A stretch of DNA of 64,000 nt from Pullichristensenella sp002068815 (lineage in GTDB: Bacteria; Bacillota; Clostridia; Christensenellales; Aristaeellaceae), in NCBI GenBank assembly GCA_040772885.1, contig JAXGXF010000011.1, positions 1 to 64,000 of the forward strand, written 5' to 3'. Shown here in pieces: positions 49,790 through 59,272 of this stretch. The position numbers and the translations under genes are program-made. The notes under the pieces are model-generated. The model was not told where the DNA came from. It saw only the letters and a program-made list of their open reading frames with translations, and searched no databases. Each line of letters opens with the position of its first letter. The stretch's first letter is position 1.

Positions 49790-51127
49790 ATGAAGATCGC
49801 GCTGATACAGCCGAAGATGCGCAAGCGCCCGATGGACACGGACTTAAAGACCCACATGGCGCCGCCGCTCGGCCTGCTGACGATCCTCAAGCTCACGCCG
49901 GACGGCCACGAGGCCCGGCTGATTAACGAGAACGTCGAGAAGCTCGACTTCGGCGTCGACTGCAACCTCGTCGGCATCACGGTCACGCTCGACGTGATGC
50001 CGCGCGCGATCGAGATCGCGCAGCAATTCCGGCGGCGCGGCATACCGGTCGTCGCCGGGGGCATCCACGTGACCGGCAACCCCGATAGCTGCCTTCCGCA
50101 CTTCGACGCGGTCTGCGTGGGCCCCGCCGAGCGCGTGTGGGCGCGGATCGTCCGGGACGCCGAGGCCGGAACGCTTCAACGGGTGTACTGCGACGCGGAC
50201 GGCTTCCGCGGCGACGAGATCGCGTCTCCCGCGTACGACCGCGTCGACCGAAGCCGCTATCTCTACACGAACGTCGTCTCGACGAGCCGCGGCTGCCCGA
50301 ACCGCTGCAGCTTCTGCTACAACAGCTCGCCGAACGCGGCATATATCCTGCGCCCGATCGACGACGTGCTCGCGGACATCCGCGCGCTCGGCACCCGCCA
50401 CGTGCTGTTCATCGACGACAACTTCATCGGCGCGCCCGCGCGCACCCGCGAACTGCTCGAAAGGACACGCGGCATGGGGCTCAAGTGGAGCGCCGCCGTG
50501 ACCGCGGATGTCGCGGACGACCCGGAATTGCTGGACATGATGGCCGAGACCGGCTGCCAGAGCCTGTTCATCGGCCTCGAATCGATCAACGACGCGTCTC
50601 TCAAGAGCGTGAACAAGAAAAACCGCTTCGAGAAGTACGAGCGGCTCGTCTGCGAGATTCACCGGCGCGGGATCATGATCAACGCGAGCATGGTATTCGG
50701 GCTCGACGGCGACGGGCCGGATGTGTTCGGGCGTACGCTCGAGTGGCTCGTCGAGCACAGGATCGAGACGCTGACCTCGCACATTTTGACGCCGTACCCC
50801 GGGACGGCGCTCCACCGGCATATGGAGGCCGAGGGGCGGATCGCGGATCACGACCTGTCGAAGTACAACACCGCGCACGTCGTGTTCGAGCCCAGGGGGA
50901 TGACGGCGGAGCAGCTGCATGCGGGGTATCTCTGGATCTACCGGGAATTCTACTCGTTCAAAAACATACTGCGCCGCATGCCGGATCGCGGCGCGCGGCG
51001 CAGGAGCTACATACTGTTCAACCTGTTCTACCGGAAGTTCGGGGGGTTCACCTCGCTGCTCTCGCGCGCCGTGTCGATGCGCGCCGTCGGGCGGTTCGCG
51101 GCGCGGATCGCGTGCAGGATACGCTAA
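49790..51127 (+). CDS. B12-binding-domain radical SAM protein
   Basis: Protein of 445 residues. A Rossmann-like B12-binding domain (about 1-125; VGITVTLDVMPRAIEIAQQF and VVAGGIHVTGNPD) is followed by the radical SAM domain with motif TSRGCPNRCSFCYNS (about 165-180) and VLFIDDNFIGAP. The DxHxxG cobalamin ligand motif is not visible. Such enzymes methylate or rearrange lipids, antibiotics or cofactors; the substrate is unknown. It follows the XRE/membrane pair by 1 base, so it may share their transcript. Its end overlaps the converging kinase gene by 4 nt. Confidence 0.87.
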   Translation: MKIALIQPKMRKRPMDTDLKTHMAPPLGLLTILKLTPDGHEARLINENVEKLDFGVDCNLVGITVTLDVMPRAIEIAQQFRRRGIPVVAGGIHVTGNPDSCLPHFDAVCVGPAERVWARIVRDAEAGTLQRVYCDADGFRGDEIASPAYDRVDRSRYLYTNVVSTSRGCPNRCSFCYNSSPNAAYILRPIDDVLADIRALGTRHVLFIDDNFIGAPARTRELLERTRGMGLKWSAAVTADVADDPELLDMMAETGCQSLFIGLESINDASLKSVNKKNRFEKYERLVCEIHRRGIMINASMVFGLDGDGPDVFGRTLEWLVEHRIETLTSHILTPYPGTALHRHMEAEGRIADHDLSKYNTAHVVFEPRGMTAEQLHAGYLWIYREFYSFKNILRRMPDRGARRRSYILFNLFYRKFGGFTSLLSRAVSMRAVGRFAARIACRIR

Positions 51128-52134
51128 AACCTTCTGCGCTCAAACGTCCCGAGCAGCTTCAGCGCGTCCCCGAGCTCCAACACGCCCTCGGACGCATCGC
51201 CCTTCGAGAGCGAGCTGACCGCGGCGGCGATCGCGTACTCGAGCGCCTCGTCCATCGGCCGGTCGCGGTACGCGCCGAGCAAGAGCCCCGAGGCGAACGC
51301 GTCGCCCGCGCCGACGGTGCCGGCGATGAACTCCTTCGGGACGATCGCGCCGGGAACGACATGGTATTTGCCGTGTTCGTCGAGGCCGAAGCCGCCCTCC
51401 GGCGCGTGGATCGCCGCCCAGCGGCGGACGCCGAGCTCCTTGAAACGCGCAAGCGCCTTCGGGATGTTCTCGAGGATCAGCCGGTCGTCCCCGTCGCGCA
51501 GCCGTATGCCGATCGACGCGGCGGCCTCGTGCTCGTTGATGCAGAGTATGTCTGCGTACTTCATCGCGGGCGGCATCAGGTCCTTGTGCCGGCCGCTCGC
51601 GTTCGTGATCACGTCTACGCTCGTCCAGATGCCGCGCTCCTGCACGCGCTTCATGAGCCGCGCCATCTTCGTGCCGAACTCTTCGTCCGGCTCGTCGAGC
51701 GACTTCAAAAGCAGCACGTAGCCGACGTGGAATATCTTGCAGTCGAGCTCGTCGATGGGCACGTGCCTTTCCGAAAACTCCGCCGACGCGCCCATGAACG
51801 TCAGAAACGCGCGCTCGCGCGTGTGGATGTTGCTGAGCACGTCCGAAAACGCGGTCTGCCCCTCGCGCAAAAGCATCGAGGTGTCGATGTTCTTGTACTT
51901 CCCCAGCTGCCTGAGCAGCTCGTCCCCGTAGCCGTCGGTGCCGATGCGTCCGCAGGCCCTGACCGGGAGATTCGGGTCGAGCAGCGCCAGCGACCTCCCG
52001 CAGTTGTTGACCAGCCCGCCCAGCGCGAGCGTGACGCTCTCGATGTTGTCGAGCTCGTGCGCCTGCGGAAAGCCGGTGACCTCCTTCAAGACGTCCACGC
52101 CGAGATAGCCGGCGACGACAATGCCGTTTTGCAC
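51124..52134 (-). CDS. PfkB-family carbohydrate kinase
   Basis: Ribokinase-like kinase of 336 residues. N-terminal GIVVAGYLGVDVLKEVTGF, the two-glycine lid region ALGGLVNNCGRSLALL and the C-terminal anion hole with catalytic Asp GTVGAGDAFASGLLLGA. The sugar cannot be told; ribokinase-type or 2-keto-sugar kinases are possible. Start is GTG 52134 with GGAGGGG seven bases upstream. Single gene with its own promoter. Confidence 0.88.
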   Translation of the reverse strand: MQNGIVVAGYLGVDVLKEVTGFPQAHELDNIESVTLALGGLVNNCGRSLALLDPNLPVRACGRIGTDGYGDELLRQLGKYKNIDTSMLLREGQTAFSDVLSNIHTRERAFLTFMGASAEFSERHVPIDELDCKIFHVGYVLLLKSLDEPDEEFGTKMARLMKRVQERGIWTSVDVITNASGRHKDLMPPAMKYADILCINEHEAAASIGIRLRDGDDRLILENIPKALARFKELGVRRWAAIHAPEGGFGLDEHGKYHVVPGAIVPKEFIAGTVGAGDAFASGLLLGAYRDRPMDEALEYAIAAAVSSLSKGDASEGVLELGDALKLLGTFERRRF

Positions 52135-52176
52135 AGAAATTCCCCTCCGAATGGCCAAATTCCGGACAGCAAATTT

Positions 52177-52205
52177 AATATACACCATTTTCCATGTGCC
52201 CGCAA
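52177..52205 (-). promoter_or_regulatory. Promoter of the PfkB kinase gene
   Basis: On the minus strand, TTGCGG (52200-52205), 17-base spacer, TATATT (52177-52182), 42 bases before the start. Confidence 0.65.
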
Positions 52206-52248
52206 GGGTAAACTTGCGCTTTGCCGCCTACATATTTGTCCCCGCCGA

Positions 52249-52277
52249 TGGACAAGCGGAGTTCGCGCGGGTATAAT
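52249..52277 (+). promoter_or_regulatory. Promoter of rmuC
   Basis: TGGACA (52249-52254), 17-base spacer, TATAAT (52272-52277), 31 bases before the start codon. Confidence 0.8.
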
Positions 52278-52308
52278 GGAAAAAAACAGGTTACATCGGG
52301 AGAGGCGT

Positions 52309-53502
52309 ATGCTCGAATTCATCAATGGGAACCCCGGACTCGCGGCGCTTTTTGCGGGCGCGCTCGTGCTGCTCGCGGTATTTTTGCTCGAGGCCGGGCG
52401 CAGGGGCGCGAACCGCCGCCTGAATCGGGAGCTCGCCGAGCGACAGGAGCGCGCGACGCTGCTTCTGCACCAGGCGCTGCAGGGCTCGGCCAGGCAGGTC
52501 GCGGAACTCTCGAATGCGATGGAGGCCAGGCAGGACCGGCTGCGCGCGACGCTCGACGAGCGGCTGGACGCTCTGACCAAAATGAACGACCAGAAGCTCG
52601 AGCGAATGCGCGAGACCGTCGCCGAGAAGCTGCAGACGACGCTTGAGGGGCGGCTCGGCGAGTCCTTCAAGCTCGTCAACGAGCAGCTCTCGCGCGTGCA
52701 CAAGGGGCTCGGCGAGATGCAGACGCTGGCGGCCGGCGTCGGCGATTTGAAGAAGGTGCTGACGAACGTCAAGACCCGCGGCGTCTGGGGCGAGGTGCGG
52801 CTTCGTGCGCTGCTCGAGCAGAACCTGGCGCCCGGGCAGTACGTCGAGAACGCGCAGGTGTGCGAGGGCTCCGCCGAGCGCGTCGAGTTCGCTGTGCGGC
52901 TCCCGAGCGCCGAGGGCGAGGGGCCGCTTCTGCCGATCGACTCGAAGTTCCCGCAGGAGGACTACCTGCGGCTCGTCGACGCGTCGAACGGCGCGGACGT
53001 CGAGGCGCTGAACCTCGCGCGCTCGCAGCTCTCGCGCGCGGTCACCGAGCAGGCGAAGCGCATCGCGGATAAGTACGTGAAGCCCCCGCAGACGACCGAC
53101 TTCGCGATACTGTTCCTGCCGGTCGAGAGCCTGTACGCCGAGGTCGTGCGCATCGACGGCCTGACCGAGAACATACAGAACCGCCATCGCGTGCTGGTCT
53201 CCGGGCCCTCGACGTTCTCGGCGCTTTTGACGAGCCTGCAGATGGGCTTTCGCACCTGCGCGCTCGAGAAGCGTAGCGGCGAGGTGTTGAAGCTGCTCGC
53301 CGCGGTGCGCGCCGAGTTCCAGAAATACGGCGAAGCCGTGCAGAAGGCGCGCACGCGGCTCGAGCAGGCGGGCAGCGACCTCGACGCGATCGACACGCGC
53401 ACCCGCGCGATCAACCGCAGGCTGCGCGACATCGGGGAAGGGAATGGCACTCCGGAGGGGAACGTCCCCTCCGGGCTCGACGAGCCCGGCGACTTGAATT
53501 AA
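52309..53502 (+). CDS. rmuC: DNA recombination protein RmuC
   Basis: Protein of 397 residues. One N-terminal membrane helix (about 10-28), a long coiled coil (about 35-130) and the RmuC nuclease-like domain (KTRGVWGEVRLRALLEQNLA; LPIDSKFPQEDYLRLVDASN; FAILFLPVESLYAEVVR). RmuC limits inverted-repeat recombination; its nuclease activity is predicted only. GAGAGG precedes ATG 52309. Confidence 0.94.
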   Translation: MLEFINGNPGLAALFAGALVLLAVFLLEAGRRGANRRLNRELAERQERATLLLHQALQGSARQVAELSNAMEARQDRLRATLDERLDALTKMNDQKLERMRETVAEKLQTTLEGRLGESFKLVNEQLSRVHKGLGEMQTLAAGVGDLKKVLTNVKTRGVWGEVRLRALLEQNLAPGQYVENAQVCEGSAERVEFAVRLPSAEGEGPLLPIDSKFPQEDYLRLVDASNGADVEALNLARSQLSRAVTEQAKRIADKYVKPPQTTDFAILFLPVESLYAEVVRIDGLTENIQNRHRVLVSGPSTFSALLTSLQMGFRTCALEKRSGEVLKLLAAVRAEFQKYGEAVQKARTRLEQAGSDLDAIDTRTRAINRRLRDIGEGNGTPEGNVPSGLDEPGDLN

Positions 53503-53513
53503 CCTCGCGCCGC

Positions 53514-53543
53514 TTGCGTCATGCCGCGAAAACCGGCTATACT
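53514..53543 (+). promoter_or_regulatory. Promoter of argS
   Basis: TTGCGT (53514-53519), 18-base spacer, TATACT (53538-53543). The leader is about 25 nt, so no T-box is present. Confidence 0.7.
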
Positions 53544-53575
53544 CGTGTATATTTTCGGATGGGAGTGTTTTTCCG

Positions 53576-55273
53576 ATGGACTTCAGGCTCGCGATCGCCG
53601 ACCGCATACTCGAAAACATCCCCGAGGCCGCTCTTCCGGCCGCGGAAATCGCCAATATGCTCGAAATTCCGCCGGACGCGAAGCTCGGCGACTATGCGTT
53701 TCCGTGCTTCAAGCTCTCGAAGGCGCTTCGAAAATCCCCGGTCGCGATCGCGGACCGGCTCGCCGCGGGCGTCTCTGCGCCGTTTCTCGCGCGGGTCGAG
53801 TCGGTCAAGGGGTACCTCAACTTCTTCGTCGACCGCGCGACGTACGCCCGCGAGGTGCTCTCGCGCGCGCTCTCCGAGGGCGACCGCTACGGCTCGGACG
53901 GGAGCGGCCAAGGCAGGTGCGCCGTCATCGACTACAGCTCGATCAACATCGCGAAGCGTTTCCACATCGGCCACCTGTCGACGACGATGATCGGGAATTC
54001 CCTGTACAGGCTCTACAAGTTCTTCGGCTGGCGCGCGGTCGGCGTGAACCACCTGGGCGACTGGGGCACGCAGTTCGGCAAGATGATCGCGGCGTACCGG
54101 CGCTGGGGCGACCGCGAAACCGTGGAGCGCGGCGGCGTCGACGAGATGGTGAAGCTCTACGTGCGCTTCCACAGGGAGGCGGAAAAGGACCCCGCGCTCG
54201 AGGACGAGGGCCGCGCGTGGTTCAAGCGGATCGAGGACGGCGACCCGGAGGCGCTCTCGATCTTCAACTGGTTCAAGGACGTGACGCTCAAGGACGCCGA
54301 AAAGACGTACGAGCTGCTGGGCGTGTCGTTCGATTCGTACGCCGGCGAGAGCTTCTACAACGACAAGATGGCGCCGGTCGTCGAGGAATTGCGCGAAAAG
54401 GGGCTGCTCAAGGAGGATCAGGGCGCAAAGATCGTCGACCTCGAGCCGTACGGCATGCCCCCGGCGCTGATCCTGCGCTCGGACGGCGCGACGCTCTACC
54501 TCACGCGCGACCTCGCCGCCGCGAAGTACCGCAGGGACACCTACGATTTCGACCGCTCGCTCTACGTCGTCGCGTACCAGCAGGACCTGCACTTCAAGCA
54601 GCTTTTCAAGGTGCTCGAGCTCATGGGCTACGAGTGGGCGAAGGCCTGCGAGCACGTGTCGTTCGGCATGGTGTCGTTCGAGGGCCAGACGCTCTCGACG
54701 CGCGAGGGCAGGGTCGTCTACCTCGACGAGCTGCTCCGGACCGCCGTCGAAAAGGCGCGCGGCATCATCGAGGAGAAGAGCCCCGGCCTCGAGGACAAGG
54801 GCGAGATCGCCAGGCAGATCGGCGTCGGCGCGGTCGTGTTCTTCGCGCTGTACAACAACCGCATCAAGGACATCGACTTTTGGTGGGACCGCGCGCTGAA
54901 CTTCGACGGCGAGACCGGACCGTACGTGATGTACACGCACGCGCGCGCGTGCTCGGTGCTTCGGAAGGCGGAGGACGCGCAGGCGGAGCCGGACTACGGC
55001 GCGCTCTCGGACCCGGAGGCGCAGGAGGTCGTGCGGCTGATCGAGCAGTTCCCGCAGGTTCTGAAATCGGCGCTCGACCGGTCGGAGCCCTCGATGGTCA
55101 CGCGTTTCTCGGCGGACCTTGCGCAGGCGTTCAACAAGTTCTACTACGAGCGGCGCATACTCGACGACGACCCCGGCGCGCGCGCGGCACGGCTTTTGCT
55201 GACGAGGGCATCGCGCGACGTCATCAAACAGGCGCTCTGGCTGATCGGGCTCTCCGCGCCCGAGAGGATGTAG
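53576..55273 (+). CDS. argS: Arginyl-tRNA synthetase
   Basis: Class I synthetase, 565 residues. The N-terminal Add-1 domain contains LGDYAFPCFKLSKALRKSP; the HIGH signature is in IAKRFHIGHLSTTMIGN; the C-terminal DALR anticodon-binding domain ends YYERRILDDD. As in many ArgRS the KMSK motif is not canonical (region VSFGMVSFEGQTLSTREGRV). Followed directly by an SDR gene. Confidence 0.96.
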   Translation: MDFRLAIADRILENIPEAALPAAEIANMLEIPPDAKLGDYAFPCFKLSKALRKSPVAIADRLAAGVSAPFLARVESVKGYLNFFVDRATYAREVLSRALSEGDRYGSDGSGQGRCAVIDYSSINIAKRFHIGHLSTTMIGNSLYRLYKFFGWRAVGVNHLGDWGTQFGKMIAAYRRWGDRETVERGGVDEMVKLYVRFHREAEKDPALEDEGRAWFKRIEDGDPEALSIFNWFKDVTLKDAEKTYELLGVSFDSYAGESFYNDKMAPVVEELREKGLLKEDQGAKIVDLEPYGMPPALILRSDGATLYLTRDLAAAKYRRDTYDFDRSLYVVAYQQDLHFKQLFKVLELMGYEWAKACEHVSFGMVSFEGQTLSTREGRVVYLDELLRTAVEKARGIIEEKSPGLEDKGEIARQIGVGAVVFFALYNNRIKDIDFWWDRALNFDGETGPYVMYTHARACSVLRKAEDAQAEPDYGALSDPEAQEVVRLIEQFPQVLKSALDRSEPSMVTRFSADLAQAFNKFYYERRILDDDPGARAARLLLTRASRDVIKQALWLIGLSAPERM

Positions 55274-55274
55274 C

Positions 55275-56000
55275 GTGCGCCGCGATTTTTCGGGCAAAAC
55301 CGCCGTTGTGACCGGCGGCGCGCGCGGCATAGGGCGCGAGATCGCCAAGTCGCTGATGGAGGCCGGAGCGGACGTCGCGGTCATCGACCGGCTGCCGGTC
55401 GAATACCCGTGCGCGCTTAAATACCAGGGCGACCTCGCGGACCGGGCGACGCTCGAGGACTTCCGCCGCGCGTTTGTCGAAAAGCTCGGGAAGCTCGATT
55501 TCCTCGTCAACAACGCCTGCCTCTCGCGGGGCGGGCTGCCCGACTGCGGCTATGACGACTTCCTCTACGTGTTCCGGGTCGGCGCGGCGGCGCCGTATTA
55601 CCTCTCGAAGCTGTTCTTCGGCGACTTCAACCCCGGCGCGGCGATCGTCAACATCTCGTCGACGCGCGCCGCGATGTCGCAGCCGCACACCGAGAGCTAC
55701 TCCGCCGCGAAGGGCGCGATCTCCGCGCTGACGCACGCGATGGCGATGAGCCTCGCCGGGCGCGCGCGCGTCAACAGCGTGAGCCCCGGCTGGATCGAGG
55801 TAGGGCAGGCCGAGCACTCCGACCCCGACCGCCGCCAGCACCCGGCCGGCCGCGTCGGAACGCCTTCGGACATCGCGGGCGCGGTTCTGTACCTGCTGAG
55901 CGACGATGCTTCGTTCGTCACCGCCCAGAACCTGACCGTCGACGGCGGCATGACGAAGAACATGATCTACCACGGCGACTTTGGGTGGAAGCTCCAATAA
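55275..56000 (+). CDS. Short-chain dehydrogenase/reductase
   Basis: Protein of 241 residues. NAD(P)-binding glycine motif TGGARGIGREIA, NNACLS for NNAG, catalytic Ser in VNISSTRA and YSAAKGA for the YxxxK. The Asp in VAVIDRLP suggests NAD rather than NADP. Substrate unknown; the C-terminus (GGMTKNMIYHGDFGWKLQ) is of the type seen in clostridial steroid/sugar-alcohol-like SDRs. GTG start 1 base after the argS stop. Confidence 0.9.
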   Translation: MRRDFSGKTAVVTGGARGIGREIAKSLMEAGADVAVIDRLPVEYPCALKYQGDLADRATLEDFRRAFVEKLGKLDFLVNNACLSRGGLPDCGYDDFLYVFRVGAAAPYYLSKLFFGDFNPGAAIVNISSTRAAMSQPHTESYSAAKGAISALTHAMAMSLAGRARVNSVSPGWIEVGQAEHSDPDRRQHPAGRVGTPSDIAGAVLYLLSDDASFVTAQNLTVDGGMTKNMIYHGDFGWKLQ

Positions 56001-56118
56001 AATGAATGGCCTGCGGCCACCCTTGACGGGTTGATCCGGTTGGGTTATCTGCTACAAATATTTCGCATATACCTGCAGCTTTGGCCTTGACTTTTGTTAG
56101 CAGGTTTTATTGGGATCG

Positions 56119-58152
56119 CTATTGGAGCTTCGAGTACTTCGACGAAATCCAGGCCGTGCCGCCGGAGTAGGAGACCTTATACCACTTGACGCCGCGGCTG
56201 TCGGTGCTCGTCCCCTTGCAGGTGAACGTCTTTCCCTTCGAGGCGGAGCTGACCTTCTCGGAGTTCAGGCTCGGCCCCTTGCGCAGGTTGACCGACGCGG
56301 TGGCGACGACGGTCTTGCCCTCGTTGTCGCTGGTCTCCGGGCCCGCGGTCGAGCCGCCCGAGCTCCCGCCGGACGTGCCGATCTTCGAGTACTTCGACGA
56401 AATCCAGGCCGTGCCGCCGTTGTAGGAGACCTTGTACCAGCGCACGCCGCGGCTGTCGACGGAGCTGCCCTTGCCGGAGAAGGTCTTGCCCTTTTGGACG
56501 CTCGCGATCACGTCGTAGCCGAGCCCCGGGCCCTTGCGCAGGTTGACCGACGCGGTCGCGACGATCGTCTTTCCGGAGCCGGTCGAGCTGCTGCCGCCGC
56601 TGCCGGAGGACGAGGACGAGCTTCCGAGCTTCACGTATTTCCCGTAGACCCAGGCGGCGGCGCCGTTGTAGGAGACCTTGTACCAGCGGTTGCCGTTTTC
56701 GTCGATCGCGCTTCCCTTGCAGGTGGCGGTCTTGCCCTTTTGGACGCTCGCGATCACCGCGTAGCCGGTTCCGGGCCCCCTGCGCAGGTTGACCGAGGCC
56801 GTGGCCGTCAAGGTCTTTCCGGAGCCGTACGAGCTCGTCGTATAGCTTCCGCCGGAGGATGTGCCGGCCGGGGTGTCGTCCGTGGACGTGGAACCGGAGG
56901 TCGAGCCGGACGTGGAGCCGGAGGTGGATCCGCTGCTCGCCGGCTTTTCGGTGGGCGCCGATGCGTTCCCCTCGAGCCAGTTCGACTCCGCCGGGGTGAA
57001 GTCGTCGCCGGCAGTGCCGGTTTCCTCGGTTTCGCCCGCCGGCTCCCCGGTGCTCGGCGCCTCGAGCGGCGGGAATTCCGTCGCAAACGGCGAGGCCGTC
57101 GCGGTCGCCTCGGGCACCGCCGCGGCGGGCTCGCCGTTGTACGCGTCGACCGCCGTGCCGTCCGGGTAGACGTAGGTCACCTTCGCGTCGGTCGGCTCGT
57201 AGACGACGAGTACCTCGGCGTCCCCCGAGATGACCGCGTAGGCCTCCGGCGCGTAGAGGCTCCGCACGAGCGCGCCCGCGTCCGAGTAGAGCGACATGTT
57301 TTCGGACGTGTAGACCGCGACGCCCTCCGCCATCGGGTAGTAGCCCCAGTCGTAGCCCTCGACGAGGCGCGAGAGCTGCTCGGTCTTCAGGTCGAAGCGG
57401 TAGAGCCTGCCCTCGAGCCACTCCTTGCCCTCGCCGCCCATCACGTAGTGGTCGGAGAGGTTGTGGAAGAACAGCGCGCCGTCGAGGCACTCGAGGTCGT
57501 CGACGCCGGTCTTGATCAAGAGCGACGAGTTGCCGGTCTTGAGGTTCAGCCGGTACAGGCAGCCCGCCGAGCGCGTGACCGCGTCCCCGCCGAGCAGCGA
57601 GGCCGACTCGTACGCCATCGCGTCGGTCAGCGATATGTAATACAGGTAGTCGCCCGCGATCGCGTAGTCGCCCATCTTGACCTCGACGAGCTTGAGCAAG
57701 AGCCCGTTCGCCGGGTAGACGATGTGCACCTCGTCGTCGACGATCACGTACAGGTTCTGCGCGAACGCCGACAGCGCGTGCACGGCCTGCCCCGCCTTGA
57801 ACGCGATCACGTCCGCGCGCGAGCTGTCCGCGCGCCTGCGCACGAGCGTCGTCAGCGCGCCGTCCGTGCGCAGGTAGTAGAGGTCGGTCCCGACCGCGAC
57901 GAGGTCCGAGATCGCGTCCGCGCTCTCGACCAGCGCCGCCTCGCCGCCCGCGCGCGGAATGCGCACGAGCGCCTTCTTCTCGCCGTCGTTCATCACGACG
58001 AACAGGTCTGTCTCCGTGCGGGCGGACAGGTCGCCCTTCGCAGAGACGCCGCCCTCGCCCGTGATGCCCAGCGCGTCCGTCACGCTCTCCGCGCGCGCGG
58101 CGCAGGAAATAGCCAGCGTCAAAATAAGCGCCAAAACCATATACTTGCGCAT
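56119..58152 (-). CDS. Secreted protein with N-terminal propeller-like region and three SH3b domains
   Basis: Protein of 677 residues. Signal peptide ending SCAARAES; residues about 40-345 are strand-rich with repeated display-like motifs (VAVGTDLYYLRTDGALTTLV; AIAGDYLYYISLTDAMAYES; DLECLDGALFFHNLSDHYVM), as in DUF5050 or six-bladed propellers; then a Thr/Ser/Glu linker with GSTSGSTSGSTS; then three bacterial SH3 domains (ATASVNLRRGPGTGYAVIAS ... AWISSKYSK). SH3b domains bind wall peptides, so the protein probably sits in the cell wall. Similar SH3b DNA repeats lie at 56119-56850. The 118 bp before it on the other side hold no gene. Confidence 0.85.
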   Translation of the reverse strand: MRKYMVLALILTLAISCAARAESVTDALGITGEGGVSAKGDLSARTETDLFVVMNDGEKKALVRIPRAGGEAALVESADAISDLVAVGTDLYYLRTDGALTTLVRRRADSSRADVIAFKAGQAVHALSAFAQNLYVIVDDEVHIVYPANGLLLKLVEVKMGDYAIAGDYLYYISLTDAMAYESASLLGGDAVTRSAGCLYRLNLKTGNSSLLIKTGVDDLECLDGALFFHNLSDHYVMGGEGKEWLEGRLYRFDLKTEQLSRLVEGYDWGYYPMAEGVAVYTSENMSLYSDAGALVRSLYAPEAYAVISGDAEVLVVYEPTDAKVTYVYPDGTAVDAYNGEPAAAVPEATATASPFATEFPPLEAPSTGEPAGETEETGTAGDDFTPAESNWLEGNASAPTEKPASSGSTSGSTSGSTSGSTSTDDTPAGTSSGGSYTTSSYGSGKTLTATASVNLRRGPGTGYAVIASVQKGKTATCKGSAIDENGNRWYKVSYNGAAAWVYGKYVKLGSSSSSSGSGGSSSTGSGKTIVATASVNLRKGPGLGYDVIASVQKGKTFSGKGSSVDSRGVRWYKVSYNGGTAWISSKYSKIGTSGGSSGGSTAGPETSDNEGKTVVATASVNLRKGPSLNSEKVSSASKGKTFTCKGTSTDSRGVKWYKVSYSGGTAWISSKYSKLQ

Positions 58153-58162
58153 GTTTCCCCTC

Positions 58163-59101
58163 CTAATGAAGCGCGCCCTCGAGAATCGTCAGGCGCAGTT
58201 CGTCCGCGTCGAGCGCGCACATCGCGCCCAGCGGCACCGTGATCTTCTTGTCGACGTGCCCGATCGAGAAGCCCGCGAGCACGGGCTTTCCCGCCGGGGC
58301 GACGATGTCCCGGACGAGCGCCTCGACGGTCGCGCCGAAGCCCTCGTATTCGTCCCTGCAGTCCGTAAACCCGCCGAGCACGACGCCCGCGCAGTCGCGG
58401 AAGAGGCCCGCGTGCCTGAGCTGCGTCAGCATCCCGTCGAGCCGGTACGTGTATTCGCCGACGTCCTCCAACAGGAGGATCTTCCCGCGCGCGTCGATCT
58501 GCCACGGCGTCCCGATCAGCTGCGCGACGAGCGACAGATTGCCGCCCGCGAGCCGCCCCTCGCACTTGCCCGGAACGAGGCGGGAAAGGGGCATGCCGTC
58601 CGGATTCCCGACCTCGCCGAGCGGCGCGGGGTCGAACAGCATGCGCTCGAGCGACTTTCTCGAAAACCCCTCGAGCCCCGGGAAGTCGGTCGCCGGCATC
58701 GGCCCGTGCAGCGTGATCAGCCCCGAAAGGCCGTTGATCGCCGCGTGCAGCGCCGTCACGTCCGAGTAGCCCAGAAACGGCTTCGGGTTTTGCCGGATCA
58801 GGTCGAAGTCGACGCGGTCGAGCATGCGCGTCGCGCCGTAGCCGCCGCGCAGGCAGAACACCGCGTCGACGCGGTCGTCCCGGAACATCCGGTTGACGCC
58901 GGCCGCGCGCTCCTCGTCGGTCCCCGAGAGGTAGCCGTACCGCCGAAAGCAGCTCCCGTCCGCGATCGCCCGGAAGCCGAGCGCCTCGACCGCCTCGATC
59001 GCGCGCTCAACGCCGCCCACGTCCCGCACCGCGCCGGAGGGCGCCGTCAGCCCCACCGCGTCGCCGGGCTTGAGCGCGCGCGCCTTTCGCATCGGTTGCA
59101 T
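58163..59101 (-). CDS. LD-carboxypeptidase (peptidase S66)
   Basis: Protein of 312 residues of the LdcA/MccF family. Catalytic Ser in FLGYSDVTAL, Glu in LLLEDVGEYTYRLD, and His in FSIGHVDKK. LdcA trims tetrapeptides in peptidoglycan recycling; MccF types give microcin C immunity. Start chosen at ATG 59101, six bases after GAGG; the frame also has ATG at 59113. It precedes the SH3b protein gene by 10 bp, so both probably serve the wall. Confidence 0.9.
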   Translation of the reverse strand: MQPMRKARALKPGDAVGLTAPSGAVRDVGGVERAIEAVEALGFRAIADGSCFRRYGYLSGTDEERAAGVNRMFRDDRVDAVFCLRGGYGATRMLDRVDFDLIRQNPKPFLGYSDVTALHAAINGLSGLITLHGPMPATDFPGLEGFSRKSLERMLFDPAPLGEVGNPDGMPLSRLVPGKCEGRLAGGNLSLVAQLIGTPWQIDARGKILLLEDVGEYTYRLDGMLTQLRHAGLFRDCAGVVLGGFTDCRDEYEGFGATVEALVRDIVAPAGKPVLAGFSIGHVDKKITVPLGAMCALDADELRLTILEGALH

Positions 59102-59118
59102 GGCATACCTCATTGTAA

Positions 59119-59142
59119 AGAGTACTACTCTCTATTATAGCA
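59119..59142 (-). promoter_or_regulatory. Extended -10 promoter with palindrome, LD-carboxypeptidase operon
   Basis: On the minus strand TGCTATAAT (59134-59142) is followed directly by the palindrome AGAGTACTACTCT (59119-59131), which covers the expected transcription start and may be an operator. Confidence 0.65.
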
Positions 59143-59210
59143 CATCCCCGCAAATCAGTTGCGACGGCGGTGTGACGATGCGATGTTGAGATTTTGAAGC
59201 GCCGCATCGC

Positions 59211-59239
59211 TTGAATCTTCATGGAGAAAGTGGTAGAAT
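59211..59239 (+). promoter_or_regulatory. Promoter of the PHP protein gene
   Basis: TTGAAT (59211-59216), 17-base spacer, TAGAAT (59234-59239). Confidence 0.65.
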
Positions 59240-59272
59240 AAACGGAGCATGACTTGGAAGGGGTGCCTGAGA

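Noticed and set aside
50137..52308. Upstream part of the 1121-residue plus-strand frame ending in rmuC
   Set aside because: It lies out of frame over the radical SAM gene and antisense to the PfkB kinase; rmuC starts at 52309 with its own promoter and ribosome binding site.
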